A stretch of DNA of 15,843 nt from Thalassiosira profunda (taxonomy: Eukaryota; Bacillariophyta; Thalassiosirophyceae; Thalassiosirales; Thalassiosiraceae), in assembly GCA_036939355.1 (NCBI GenBank), contig JALLAP010000241.1:1-15843 (forward strand), written 5' to 3'. Within the stretch, counting starts at the first letter, position 1. Each line of letters opens with the position of its first letter. Both the position numbers and the translations under genes were made by a program. Shown piece by piece: positions 1 through 9,300 of the stretch. The notes beneath the pieces were generated by a model. It saw nothing but the letters and a program-made list of their open reading frames with translations. It did not search any database and had not been told where the DNA came from.

Positions 1-2346
1 GGCATAGCGCGCAAGGGACACCAACTGGCGGCCTCGGGGGCGGCCGGGTGCTGCGCCGACGGGTCCATCTGGGTGGTGGCGAGGTTTGGGACTGGCGACT
101 TTCGGCTCTTGATGGTCGAAGGGTCGTCGGTGGCCGAGGAGGATGCCAACGGAGGGACGGCGGGGAAGAAGCGCGGTTCGAAGAGCGGCAAGGGCAGAGG
201 TGGCGGGAAGGGAGCGTCGTGTGAGGTGTTGGACTCCTGCGCCAACGGTCTTCCCGGAAGCTACGACGAAGGCAAGGGCACCTTCCAGCTGGCAGTCCAC
301 TCGGTGATTGCATCTGATGGCGACGGCGAGCGGGAAGTGTCCTTTCGGAATCACCGGGTGATCGTCCACAACAAAGAGGGCTGCGACGCGAAGAACCCGT
401 CGTCTCTAGCCTCGATTGAGAAGCATACAAGGCAACACATCCTCACGTTGGAACAAGATGAAGGGAGAGACGTTGGAGTCCAGTTGGACGCTGGTGCGAA
501 ATCGCTTTCGATCGTCCACAAAAAGGCCGGAGGAAATGGTGGCTGGATGTATGCTTCGGTGGACGTGTCCCTTTCCAAAGGGGCGCTGTTGGACACCCTG
601 TCTGCCTTTCCCATCCCCTCAAACGATGGTGCCAGTGGGGCCGTGTTTTCGTTTGGCCGGGTGAGCGACAACGCTGTGGCTGTGCTGACGAAAAGCGAAG
701 CCGGCGAGGCTTCTGCGATGGACCTGAGAGTCATCGACATCTGTAGAAAGGTGGAGCTCGCCTCCCTCAGCCTACACGAAATGCTCCAGGGCAAAGCGTG
801 TCATGGCATGCTCACCAACGAGCAGGACGGCTCCATCGCCCTTCTGTTGACACCATTGGATCAAGAGAAAGACTCGATGGTATTGGAGGTCGTCTCCTCG
901 AAGTTGGATGCGAGTTCTGCGGATTTAGACGCAGTCGATTCAACTGCAACGAAGGCGTCTAGCAACGGCACGTCGCTGGCATCGGCATTGAGGTTGCTGG
1001 CCACAGCGGCGCCACGCCCTGTCAGTGACAGGCTGTCGAAGAGGCCAAGCGAGGGCAACCTTGGGAACGTCCTGTCGAACGGGAATGACTGCAGCAACAG
1101 CGATCATGCAGTGAATGAGGCGTGCAACCTACTGTCTGCCTTGGCAATCGAGCTGATCAATGATCTGAACGAGAGCGTCGCCAATTCTGGAGAGAAAGTG
1201 CCAACGATGAATGGCAAAAGCAGAAAAGGAGGAGCCAAGCGCGGAAAGAAGAAGGCCAAGCCCTTAAGCAGCTGGAAAGACGCTTACATTAGTGGCAAGG
1301 AGTTGATTGCAAAAGTCACTCGTGGGGATAAAAGCGATGGCAGCAAGACTCTGATCAACGGAATCAAAGGCAATGCGAAAACCGCTCCAAAGGCATCTGA
1401 TAGCATGCCCAAACGTTTCGTCGAGACGGCATTCCGGGAGACTGCTACGATACTCCTCTCGCTACACAAAGCAAAGGACACGCCAGAGGCTCAGGAGGCG
1501 ATCCAAGATGCCACTGCTATCCTCGTGGACGTCTTGCAATCAAACTTGATCTCTGGCAGAGATGAGTATGGCATCAAGTTGCCCCGAGGGAATGTCTTGT
1601 TGGCGATATTGCAAGCCTCTTCATTCGGGACAGACAATGCTCCTGGAAAGCTACATCTCGCAGACGCCATGCTTGGAAATGTTCGAGACATGCCGGAAAG
1701 AGTCCTCCTGTCGATCCTCAGATATGTCCTGAGGAGCGTGGAGGTTGAAGATGCCGTGGCCTACTACTCCACCTCGACAGCTGCGAGGGGCGCTAAGCTT
1801 TGCAGCAGATACAAAGAGTCGAACGAAAGTCAAGAGGATGGCGAAACACAAGTCATTGGCACCAAGCTGCTAGCCGAAGCCGTCCTTGACTTCACGTCAA
1901 AGGTTGTGTCGTACTCGAATTGCAACCAGTCCTTCTTGACCAAGGCCATGCGAAGTGATGTCCACGCGAGCAGTGAAGTTGAGACCCTTTTGCTAGCGAT
2001 GGCAAAGCTTCTCAAGCAGGGCAGCAAGTCTCCCAGTGTCGGTGACTCTGACGCCGCTCGAGTTGGCGTTACTGTGGGGACAATCCAATGGATATCGGCG
2101 CTGACTGACGCGCACATGCCCGCCATCTTGAAGATGGCCGATGAGGGAAGCCTGGTCCTAGACAAGCTACAGAGTGCCGTTCGCTCGGCGATGGCGCAGT
2201 CGGATTTGGCAAAGGAGGTGCAGGACATGACCAACATGATCACCACGAACATCGTGAGCGCAAACAGGGCGACAAAAGCAGCCGCTCCTCGGTCGTCGGA
2301 CGACACAACTATCTTGCCTTACACCATCGAACGATTGGCGTTCTAG
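1..2346 (+). CDS. NOL11-like nucleolar protein (probable SSU processome component), 5' partial
   Basis: The reading frame is open from base 1, so the true start lies outside the window; 781 residues are visible, ending at TAG 2344-2346. The first ATG-independent start inside the window (GTG at 73) is not meaningful in a eukaryote. The N-terminal part (to about residue 360) has alternating short hydrophobic strands and a Lys/Gly-rich basic insert near residues 56-75, compatible with a beta-propeller carrying a nuclear/nucleolar localisation signal. A second basic stretch (GGAKRGKKKAKP) lies near residue 410. The last 300 residues are helical. Near residue 695 the pattern TIQWISALTDAHMPAIL followed by a Leu-rich helix resembles the C-terminal end of NOL11/Utp8-type proteins, which act in pre-rRNA transcription and 18S processing in the nucleolus. 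That assignment is from recalled family pattern, not alignment. It is convergent with the HSF gene 194 bases downstream. No intron is needed in the visible part. Confidence 0.68.
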   Translation, partial: GIARKGHQLAASGAAGCCADGSIWVVARFGTGDFRLLMVEGSSVAEEDANGGTAGKKRGSKSGKGRGGGKGASCEVLDSCANGLPGSYDEGKGTFQLAVHSVIASDGDGEREVSFRNHRVIVHNKEGCDAKNPSSLASIEKHTRQHILTLEQDEGRDVGVQLDAGAKSLSIVHKKAGGNGGWMYASVDVSLSKGALLDTLSAFPIPSNDGASGAVFSFGRVSDNAVAVLTKSEAGEASAMDLRVIDICRKVELASLSLHEMLQGKACHGMLTNEQDGSIALLLTPLDQEKDSMVLEVVSSKLDASSADLDAVDSTATKASSNGTSLASALRLLATAAPRPVSDRLSKRPSEGNLGNVLSNGNDCSNSDHAVNEACNLLSALAIELINDLNESVANSGEKVPTMNGKSRKGGAKRGKKKAKPLSSWKDAYISGKELIAKVTRGDKSDGSKTLINGIKGNAKTAPKASDSMPKRFVETAFRETATILLSLHKAKDTPEAQEAIQDATAILVDVLQSNLISGRDEYGIKLPRGNVLLAILQASSFGTDNAPGKLHLADAMLGNVRDMPERVLLSILRYVLRSVEVEDAVAYYSTSTAARGAKLCSRYKESNESQEDGETQVIGTKLLAEAVLDFTSKVVSYSNCNQSFLTKAMRSDVHASSEVETLLLAMAKLLKQGSKSPSVGDSDAARVGVTVGTIQWISALTDAHMPAILKMADEGSLVLDKLQSAVRSAMAQSDLAKEVQDMTNMITTNIVSANRATKAAAPRSSDDTTILPYTIERLAF

Positions 2347-2416
2347 ATCTTAAGAGAGTCTACTACTAGGAAATGGTTGAACTAGACTGGGTGCAGGCGT
2401 GCACCAGAGCTGTCGT

Positions 2417-2560
2417 TTCACGCAGCTCGATTGAAAGGCGCTTTTCCTTCACTGGGACTTGTGGATCGCCGCCCAGGAGTCGGATGTGCTCGGGCTGGAT
2501 CTTGGGACAGATAAGGGTGCGGCTCTTGTGAGCTTGATTGTCACGCGGCTCGATTGAAAG
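2417..2560. repeat. Direct repeat duplicating the HSF stop-codon region
   Basis: Bases 2418-2437 and 2541-2560 are the same 20-mer except for one base, at a spacing of 123 bases (41 codons). The right copy is the C-terminal codons and stop of the minus-strand HSF gene (FNRAA-stop). Read in the same frame on the minus strand, the left copy also spells FNRAA-stop, now in the presumed 3' UTR. The flanks diverge. Confidence 0.7.
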
Positions 2561-3758
2561 CTGGACTTTTGAGAGCGGGCTCACCAATGGGGACCCTCGA
2601 ATCGGACGTGGGATGGCAGACGCCCTTCCCTGGCCCAAGCAGGGAGCGATACATATCTTCCTTGCTCGAGGCTGGCGCCGCGGAGACGCTGGGCGCGCCT
2701 TCAGAGTAGCGGCTGCTGTACTGGCGGCGGTTCAGCAGGATCTGCTTCTCGTAGTGCGCTAGCTCGGCCCGGATACGGAGCTCCTCCTGTTTGAGGGCGA
2801 TGAGACGGTCGTAGGTGCTGGACGCGCTTCGTGTGGAAGATGCCGGACGGTCGTAGCTTCCGTACTCTCGAGCCAGGCCGTAGCTGCCGTACGCGGGCAG
2901 CCTGTCGTAGCTGCTGAAGGTGCTTCGCATGGGTCCCTGCGGCCCCAAGGAAGCCAGACCGCCGTAACTTCCGTAGATGCTTCGAGGAGACCTCAGCTGC
3001 CCCGAAAGAGATGCACGAGCATAGCTGTCAGAATACGCGCCTCGCGGAGACCCCTGGTGCTCCATAGAGGCCAGAGTGGCAGCTGCATCGACGCTCAGAT
3101 CACGCGAGAGGGATCTCTTGAAGCTGCCTCCCCGAGACACGCTCCTGGTGGGAGGGGCCATCGTCCCAGCTGCCGCATTGGTGTGGGCGCGCGCGGCTGC
3201 GTTCTTGAAGCTGCTTCCCCGAGACACCCTCCTCACGGGAGGGGAGGTGTCCTCTTCCACGTCCCTCCTCTCCTTCCTCTTCTGGCGGTTGATGGTGCGC
3301 ATCAGCTGCGGCATGGTCTTGACATCGCTCCCTTTCGGGCTGCCCTGGGCAAAGGGAAGAGAACGCTCCTCACTCGGGGGAGGCGACCACTTGGCCCTCT
3401 TCTTCGGCGGAAGGTTGGAGGGGCTGGGAGACTTGCCCAACGGATACTCGTCGTCGCCACCGCGGTCGAAGGTCGTGTCGCGCGTGAAGCGGGGATGGTA
3501 GTACGCCCCCGTGTCGGGGGCGCGCTTGAAGCCCCACCTCTTCAGCCGCCGGGTGAATGACGTGAATCTAGCCTGGGGGAAGAAGGCCGGGAGGACGTGG
3601 TCCGCGAAGTCCTGCTTGGAGAGCACGACGAACGCCTTACCGTCGGGCAGCCAGTCGATGCAGCCGGTGTGCCTCGACTTTGCAATCATTTCGGAGACCT
3701 TCTGGAGGAAGATGCCCTGGGCGGGGGATTGGTAGGCGGCCTCGGTTGGGTCGTTCAT
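2541..3758 (-). CDS. Heat-shock-factor (HSF) type transcription factor, diatom class
   Basis: 405 residues; single exon. The start is ATG at 3758, the first in-frame ATG: the frame stays open to 4160 upstream but without an ATG. HSF DNA-binding domain at residues 17-93: FLQKVSEMI (helix 1), CIDWLPDGKAFVV, FADHVLPAFFP, then the recognition-helix segment ARFTSFTRRLKRWGFKR and GAYYHPRFTRD. The RRLKRWGF form instead of the animal/yeast RQLNxYGF type is typical of one large diatom HSF class. Basic patches PPKKRAK (117-123) and RQKRKERR (158-165) are probable nuclear signals. Residues 173-185 and 202-214 are an in-frame repeat of PPxRxVSRGxSFK. Residues about 240-310 are rich in Gly-Ser-Tyr and Tyr-Asp-Arg. 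A charged helix at about 314-345 (LKQEELRIRAELAHYEKQIL) probably forms the oligomerisation coiled coil. It would bind heat-shock-element-like DNA in the nucleus; its target genes cannot be inferred. Confidence 0.92.
   Translation of the reverse strand: MNDPTEAAYQSPAQGIFLQKVSEMIAKSRHTGCIDWLPDGKAFVVLSKQDFADHVLPAFFPQARFTSFTRRLKRWGFKRAPDTGAYYHPRFTRDTTFDRGGDDEYPLGKSPSPSNLPPKKRAKWSPPPSEERSLPFAQGSPKGSDVKTMPQLMRTINRQKRKERRDVEEDTSPPVRRVSRGSSFKNAAARAHTNAAAGTMAPPTRSVSRGGSFKRSLSRDLSVDAAATLASMEHQGSPRGAYSDSYARASLSGQLRSPRSIYGSYGGLASLGPQGPMRSTFSSYDRLPAYGSYGLAREYGSYDRPASSTRSASSTYDRLIALKQEELRIRAELAHYEKQILLNRRQYSSRYSEGAPSVSAAPASSKEDMYRSLLGPGKGVCHPTSDSRVPIGEPALKSPAFNRAA
3117..3244 (-). repeat. In-frame duplicated Arg/Ser cassette in the HSF gene
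   Basis: Bases 3117-3157 and 3204-3244 match at 36 of 41 positions, spaced by 87 bases (29 codons). They encode the paired PPxRxVSRGxSFK motifs of the HSF protein. Each motif holds R-x-V-S and S-x-x-F sites of the kind used by basophilic kinases. The five differences show the duplication is not brand new. Confidence 0.85.
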
Positions 3759-5182
3759 CTTGAGGGCGGTTGCTGCGATGCTGGCCGTTGTCGGGCAGTG
3801 ATGGAGTGCAAACGGCTTGATCAACGACGCGACGTCAAATTTATGCGAACGGCCGGCCGGCGAGGTTGTTGCCAGCGCGCTGGAAGCAGGAAGACTGTTT
3901 GTGTCAGTGAGCAGGGTGAAAAGCCGGTGCGATGCGAAGCGGATTTGAGGCGTGGGAATCGTGTCGGTGATCAAATAGCGAGAGAGAGAACTGAGAGATG
4001 TGCCCCAGCGTTTCCTGTCAATCGTTTCAGACAAATTATTTATGAGCGAGAGGAAGGGCCCCAGGAACTGCGACGAACTTCGATGGCACTCGTGTGAGAG
4101 GAGTTGATGTCTTTGGCACGAATGCTGAGAGCTTGAGCGAACCCTGATTTCGGATGACACGAGTGAAACGGCCTTGCTGTCATCGGAGTATCGTCCAGAA
4201 AGTCTGCAGGGCCAGGTTCATTCGTATTTGCAACAATCTGCGACCTCTTTGCCGATCGATCGTGTGAAGACTGGCCTGAAGCCGCCCGCCCGAGGTCGGC
4301 ATCAAGTCCTTTTCCACATTTATCTTCGATTCGGAAGGATTTGGCACGATTGTCGCGAGATGCGTTATGTAATGAGTGTCGTATTAGATGTCAATGATAC
4401 CTACGAAAGCTATTTGGGCGCGATTTGGTCACATTTTCATCTCCGCGCCCGCGCCCTTCGACTTCGCCGACCTCTCCGCCCGCGCAGCCGCCTCGAACAC
4501 AGTGCAGCCGCCAACGATGTGTCCGGTGGGTCGATACCCAGCAGGGAGACGTGCGTGCCGTTTTTGTTGGGAGGGAGGGAGGGGGTCGATGTCGGGCGGG
4601 AAATCTATGTAGGCCAAATAAAGTTCCCTTTGTTGCAATCCAAATCAGAGTGAGCTTCAATTCTCTGGATACTACCGCCAGCAAGCGAGTTCCCAGAGCC
4701 CGTCAGCGGTCGTTGCCTCGTCGTAAATATATATTGCAACGTTTCTGAGGAAGGGAAGTACCTGCAGCGCCGTGGCGCCTCTCGGCCAGGCTCAATGGAG
4801 AAGCGCATGTGTTGCAACCGCGGCGGTCTGGCAGAGCCATTCCCGATGATGGGCATATAAGGTGCACCGGTCCAATCGAAGCGTCTACCACCCCACCACG
4901 CTGAGAGGCCGTTTCATCTCGACCCAGCTGCCCCGTCCGCCCCCTGCTGGCCCTAGGTACATGAGCGGCATGGCGTCGAGAGGAGGGTGAGAGTTGTTTG
5001 AGGAGGAGAGGTGAAATTTTGAGAACCTACGATGGAATCAGTACAATCTGAAAAATTGGCCTCTAGAGAGCGGAGAGGAGTTGCAAGCCGAGGCGAGGAT
5101 GCTGCTGCTATTGTACACTTGGCCCCATTGCTTTCACCTCCAATACAACCGAGTTGCATAGCCTTAGCAGCGCATTTGCAAC
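3759..5182. other. Divergent intergenic region between HSF and membrane-protein genes
   Basis: 1424 bases without a gene I can support. Several short overlapping frames are open on both strands in the GC-rich block 4430-4600, but none starts and ends like a gene or has a recognisable domain. AT-rich patches at 4034-4042 (minus-strand ATAAATAAT), 4726-4737 (AAATATATATTG) and 4852-4858 (CATATAA) are possible core-promoter elements but unproven. A purine-rich tract lies at 4977-5011. Upstream ATGs at 4961, 4970 and 5032 precede the start of the plus-strand gene and would be uORFs if the transcript starts that far up. I found no perfect nGAAnnTTCn heat-shock element. Confidence 0.5.
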
Positions 5183-6142
5183 ATGAAGTCACGCTCGCTC
5201 CTCGCGCTGGCGGCGCCCTGCCTCCTATCCTCCGCAGCCGCCGCGGCCCCACACATCGACGCCATCCAACCGCCGCGCCACCGGGAAGCCCTCGAGAAAT
5301 CCAACGACCTCCACGGCCTCCTCGGAATGGAGGACGTCGTTGAAACGTCCCCAATGTACGATTGTGGCGGCCTCCACTGGGCCCACCCCGCCGACCAATC
5401 CGGGATGAAGAGCACGGTGGTACAATACGATTACGACGTGCTGTTGACGAAGGGGGCGGATCCAGAGGCGGCCGCGGCGTCGCTGCAGGAGTCGCTGCTG
5501 CGGAGCGTCGGCGAGGACATTTTCCAGAACTGCGGCGCGAGGAGGCTCACTTTCTCAAAGCCCGCGGGCGGAGTGGCCGGCATCGAGAAGGTCACGTCGA
5601 ACCCCGCCGACGAGGTTTTGCCCGAGAGCTGCGGCATTCGGGAGCTCCTGCCGGGCACCGTGTGCCACGCGATCCGGGGGTACGTCACCGCGTACGCGCC
5701 GTCTTCGTCGGAGCTGTCGACCGAGGAGTTCGTCCGACGACTTGGCGAAGGCGAAGCACCGAGCGCCGTCCACCAGGCAGTCTTCGAGTCCGTTGAAACC
5801 GCCATGCAGAGCGGAGCCCTCCTGACGGACGACGTGCAGGGCGTCACATACCTCGGCGATCGGGCGGCGTACAAGGCCGCGCTGGAGGTCAACTGGTGGT
5901 CCGAGTGGGGAATGTGGTTGGTCATTGCCCTGAGCTCCGTTTTCGGCGTGTGCCTCCTCTGCACGCTCCGGCGGTTCTGCCGGAGGCGAGCCAACGGGAA
6001 GGGCAAGGAGGCCGACGCCGCGTCGGAGGATGGGACGGCGCCGGAATCGCCCCGGGAAGACGTCGAGGCGGCGGATGGTGCCAAGTATGATAACGAGAGT
6101 GTGGGCCCGTTGTGCGGTATCGACGAGCTGTGCGGGAGGTAA
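5183..6142 (+). CDS. Type I single-pass membrane protein of unknown function
   Basis: 319 residues, single exon. The start is fixed by a clear signal peptide directly after the ATG: MKSRSLLALAAPCLLSSAAA, with probable cleavage near residue 22. A lumenal/extracellular domain of about 215 residues follows, with four Cys in pairs (near YDCGG, FQNCGAR, ESCGIR, TVCHAI). It contains two stretches of similar make-up (a strand pattern such as YDYDVLL or GYVTAYA, then two amphipathic helices), which hints at an internal alpha/beta repeat. One transmembrane helix lies at about 244-262 (MWLVIALSSVFGVCLLCTL), then a stop-transfer patch RRFCRRR and a 57-residue acidic, Ser/Pro-containing cytoplasmic tail. 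I do not recognise the family; the architecture suggests a surface or endomembrane receptor or adhesion-like protein. The gene is GC-rich: two sampled 60-base lines gave 63% and 73%, against 48% for one line of the NOL11-like gene. It converges with the MscS gene, 243 bases away. Confidence 0.85.
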   Translation: MKSRSLLALAAPCLLSSAAAAAPHIDAIQPPRHREALEKSNDLHGLLGMEDVVETSPMYDCGGLHWAHPADQSGMKSTVVQYDYDVLLTKGADPEAAAASLQESLLRSVGEDIFQNCGARRLTFSKPAGGVAGIEKVTSNPADEVLPESCGIRELLPGTVCHAIRGYVTAYAPSSSELSTEEFVRRLGEGEAPSAVHQAVFESVETAMQSGALLTDDVQGVTYLGDRAAYKAALEVNWWSEWGMWLVIALSSVFGVCLLCTLRRFCRRRANGKGKEADAASEDGTAPESPREDVEAADGAKYDNESVGPLCGIDELCGR

Positions 6143-6385
6143 CAGAAAGACAACGATCACACTTCACAAGCATGTCAGAGTTGCGAACTCTTTGTTTTGT
6201 TTGAGGGGACACAGTCATAGAAAATAGAGCAACATCATTCATAGTGGCAGTCAGACATGTTACATTCATCTTCAAACGAAACGGGAGGCTTCACATTCCA
6301 GTTATGCACACAAAGCGAATTGATACGATGCGACGAAGGTACTCTCGCACTTCTCAACATCATAAGATCAGACTCCGCGTATATC

Positions 6386-9300
6386 TCATGACAACCGACT
6401 GCGAGCCAGCATCGTTTCGGAGGCAGGATTTGCTTCGTCGCTGGGCAGAAGTTGCTGGTCTGTCGGAAGCTCCCGTATGTAAACTCTCTGCGTGTTGACT
6501 TCAGCCCAAAACTGAATACCCAGCTTCACCAAGATCTCCTGGAGAAACTGCTCGAGGTCGCCCCGAGCCTGCAGCACAGGCAGCAGGTCCTGCCAGGACC
6601 TGACGTGCTGGACCCTCGCGGAATACACGATGAGGTCGTTGGCGGGGTCCACTTTGGTTATCCGGAAGTTTACCAGCGTCGACCAGATGCGAGGATGGTC
6701 ACGGATAGTCTGCTCCAGCGCCGACTTGACAATCTGGATTTGCTCGTGCGTGGCGGCAATGTTCACCCGCAGCGAGATGTTCACCAAGGCTTGGGCCGAG
6801 CGTGCGTGGTTCACGATCCGCGAGTAGGCGATTGCACCGTTGTTCACGGTCGAGACCTCGTTCGTGCGGGAGAGTCTGAGGGTAGTGGTGAAGAGATTGC
6901 AGTCCTCGACTATCCACGTATCGTGATAGCCCGGATCATCGTTGTTGTCGGGCGGACCATTCGTCTCCACGATCGAGATTCGATCGCCGAGGTCAAACGG
7001 ACGCCGGACCGCAATCATCAACATTCCTTCAATCACTTTGGCTGCCGAGGGTCCCATCGCAAAGGCAAACGAGACCAGTACTGTCGACATGGCGGCCAGC
7101 AGGGTCCATGGTTTCAGGTTCAGCACAGCCAGGATGACGAGCCCAAGAAAGAAGTAAAATGCTCCATTGAGGATCTTTTCCAGCACCCCATCGATGAGAG
7201 TCGAGTTTCCCACAGAGGCGCGGAGGTACCGAAGCTTCTTGTACACGCCGTCGCACGATGCGCAGAATGCCAGCAGGTGCACCTCGTCGTTCTTGTCGGG
7301 CCGAAACAGTCGCACAAGACGTTTGGCCTTTCCTTCATCAAAAGTTCCATCGACGTTGTATGCAAGCACGCCGATTATGTCAAAATGCAGAATCGGTTCG
7401 CCCGGCGATAAAGCCAGCAGCCGCTTGTACAGCAGCTTCGACGACTTGATGCACGAATCTCTGGTGAAGGCAGGGCCAAAGGAAGATCCAAAAGGCATCG
7501 TATCATCCAAGAAGCTCAACGCCTTTCGGAACTGAAGTATTTCATGAATAGAAGGATCCTCCAGCTTGTCACGTTTATTGTCTGGCTCCTGCCAGTCATC
7601 CATCAGAGAACGGATGTGGCTGGTGGTGGTCGTTTCCCGAAGTAGTGACACTGGCTCCTTGACTGTCGATATCGGCGGCTCAACGTCTTCCATTGCAGGG
7701 AGATCGTCCAAGAATGTTTTCTCCTCAGTTGGGGTGGTTACTGGAGCATCCTCCGCAGCCTCTTCCACTTCGTTCTGACTGGCCTTGTCAAGAGCCTCTT
7801 GACTTGGCACTCGGCTGCCATCTTGGTCGAGAGCCTCATTTTCATCGGATGAAATGCTGTCTCCCCGTAGGCGATTCCAAGGCTGTGACGACCCATCCCC
7901 ACTTCCATCGTCTGAAGATGAATCGTCACCAGCACCCTGCCTTTTCACGACATCATTCATTGTCGCCGCTCTCACTGTATCACTGAGCATTGATTTTCTG
8001 GTCGACGTTGCCCGGTTCACTTCCACAGGGCCAGGGCCATCAATCTTCTCGAACTCGAAATCGTCCACAGCATTGCCAAGATCAGCCACGTTGGTTAGCA
8101 GAATCATACTCTCCATCACCTTCTCCAGCCGGGGTTTGTAATGTACGTACAAACGTTTTCCCAAGTATAGCGCCAGCACTGTTCGTTTGATCGAGGTGGC
8201 GACACCAGCTATCACCATTGATACAAGGATATTCTTGTAGAGATCTGACTGGCACACGCCGCCGCTGGGGTTGTCACTGAAAAGCTCAACATCAGTAAAG
8301 TACAGCCAATGAGAGAAGAATGGCTGCGGGTCGTTGGGTCCCTCTTGTATGAGGAGCAAGTTGAGCAAGCCCCAAGCCGTACACACGAAGGGCCAGCCCT
8401 TGCTATTGATTGTATATAACGTCGCCAGTGGCCCCGTGAGTTGAATGCTGACGAGACTGCGCATGGCCATTACATCTAGAAAAGGAGAATCAGTTGAGCA
8501 GAATAGAAGCGACGAAACGTGAGAGCATGCAACACTCACCGACAATGGTGTACTCTATCATGTAAGCAAGCTGCAATGTCACATAATGGCGCAACAGAAA
8601 CAGGACGCCCCACGAAATTGAGGCGCCCGTCTTGAAGACTCGCAAAGGCGGATTGTCCAGCGAGTAAAAGCAAAACGCAGCGATGGCCAAGGCAGGCACG
8701 ATGATCATCGATAGGTCGTTCTGAATGAACGCCCAGAGCCTCTCCCTGACATACGGGAAGTCGAAACCCGCCGCCAACATTCTCATCTGCTTCCTAACCT
8801 CGCCCCACCACATTATGACTTTGTAGAACCGACTCTCGGGTGGCGGCCGCAGATTGAGGGACCACATCATGTTCGGCTTTGGGATCATTCTGGGACTCCT
8901 CTTGGGTTTTTGCTGTAGGATGGGCGTTTGCTCGTCTGCCGCACTGCCGTCCTCGGCATTCAACTCGCCTGGCACATCACCCTCCACATCGGCCGGAGGA
9001 ACCTCCGGGTGAGATGCCATTATTGCAGTCAGAAAGTTGGCATTCTCCTTTTCCAGGTCGCCCGAACCCTCGTCTCCCTCGTCATCCTCGGGGATCTGGC
9101 ATAGCTCCACGACGTGCTCAGCCACCTCGAACATCTGGTGGGACGTGAATCCGCCATCGTTCGAGAACGCCGAGGAAACACCAGCAAAGGGGCGACTCGA
9201 CCGATAGCCCGAGTAACTGCTGGCCTTGGATTGAGTCTCGGCGCTTCGGTGCCCGNGCAAAGGGGCGACTCGACCGATAGCCCGAGTAACTGCTGGCCTT

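Noticed and set aside
3759..4160. N-terminal extension of the HSF (134 more codons)
   Set aside because: The frame is open but contains no ATG. The segment is Ser/Arg/Thr-rich without order, and the DNA-binding domain starts just after the ATG at 3758, as usual for HSFs.
3759..4400. Heat-shock elements for HSF autoregulation (e.g. GAACTTCG near 4075, TTCGATTCGGAAG near 4325)
   Set aside because: Spacing is wrong for nGAAnnTTCn in each case.
4174..4653. 159-codon plus-strand frame in the HSF/membrane-protein intergenic region
   Set aside because: Begins at TTG, shows no domain, and overlaps equally open frames in the same GC-rich block on both strands.
5431..6160. Long antisense frames (240 and 201 codons) opposite the type I membrane protein gene
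   Set aside because: They mirror a GC-rich coding gene with a signal peptide and transmembrane helix. Their own translations are Arg/Pro/Ser-rich with no domain.
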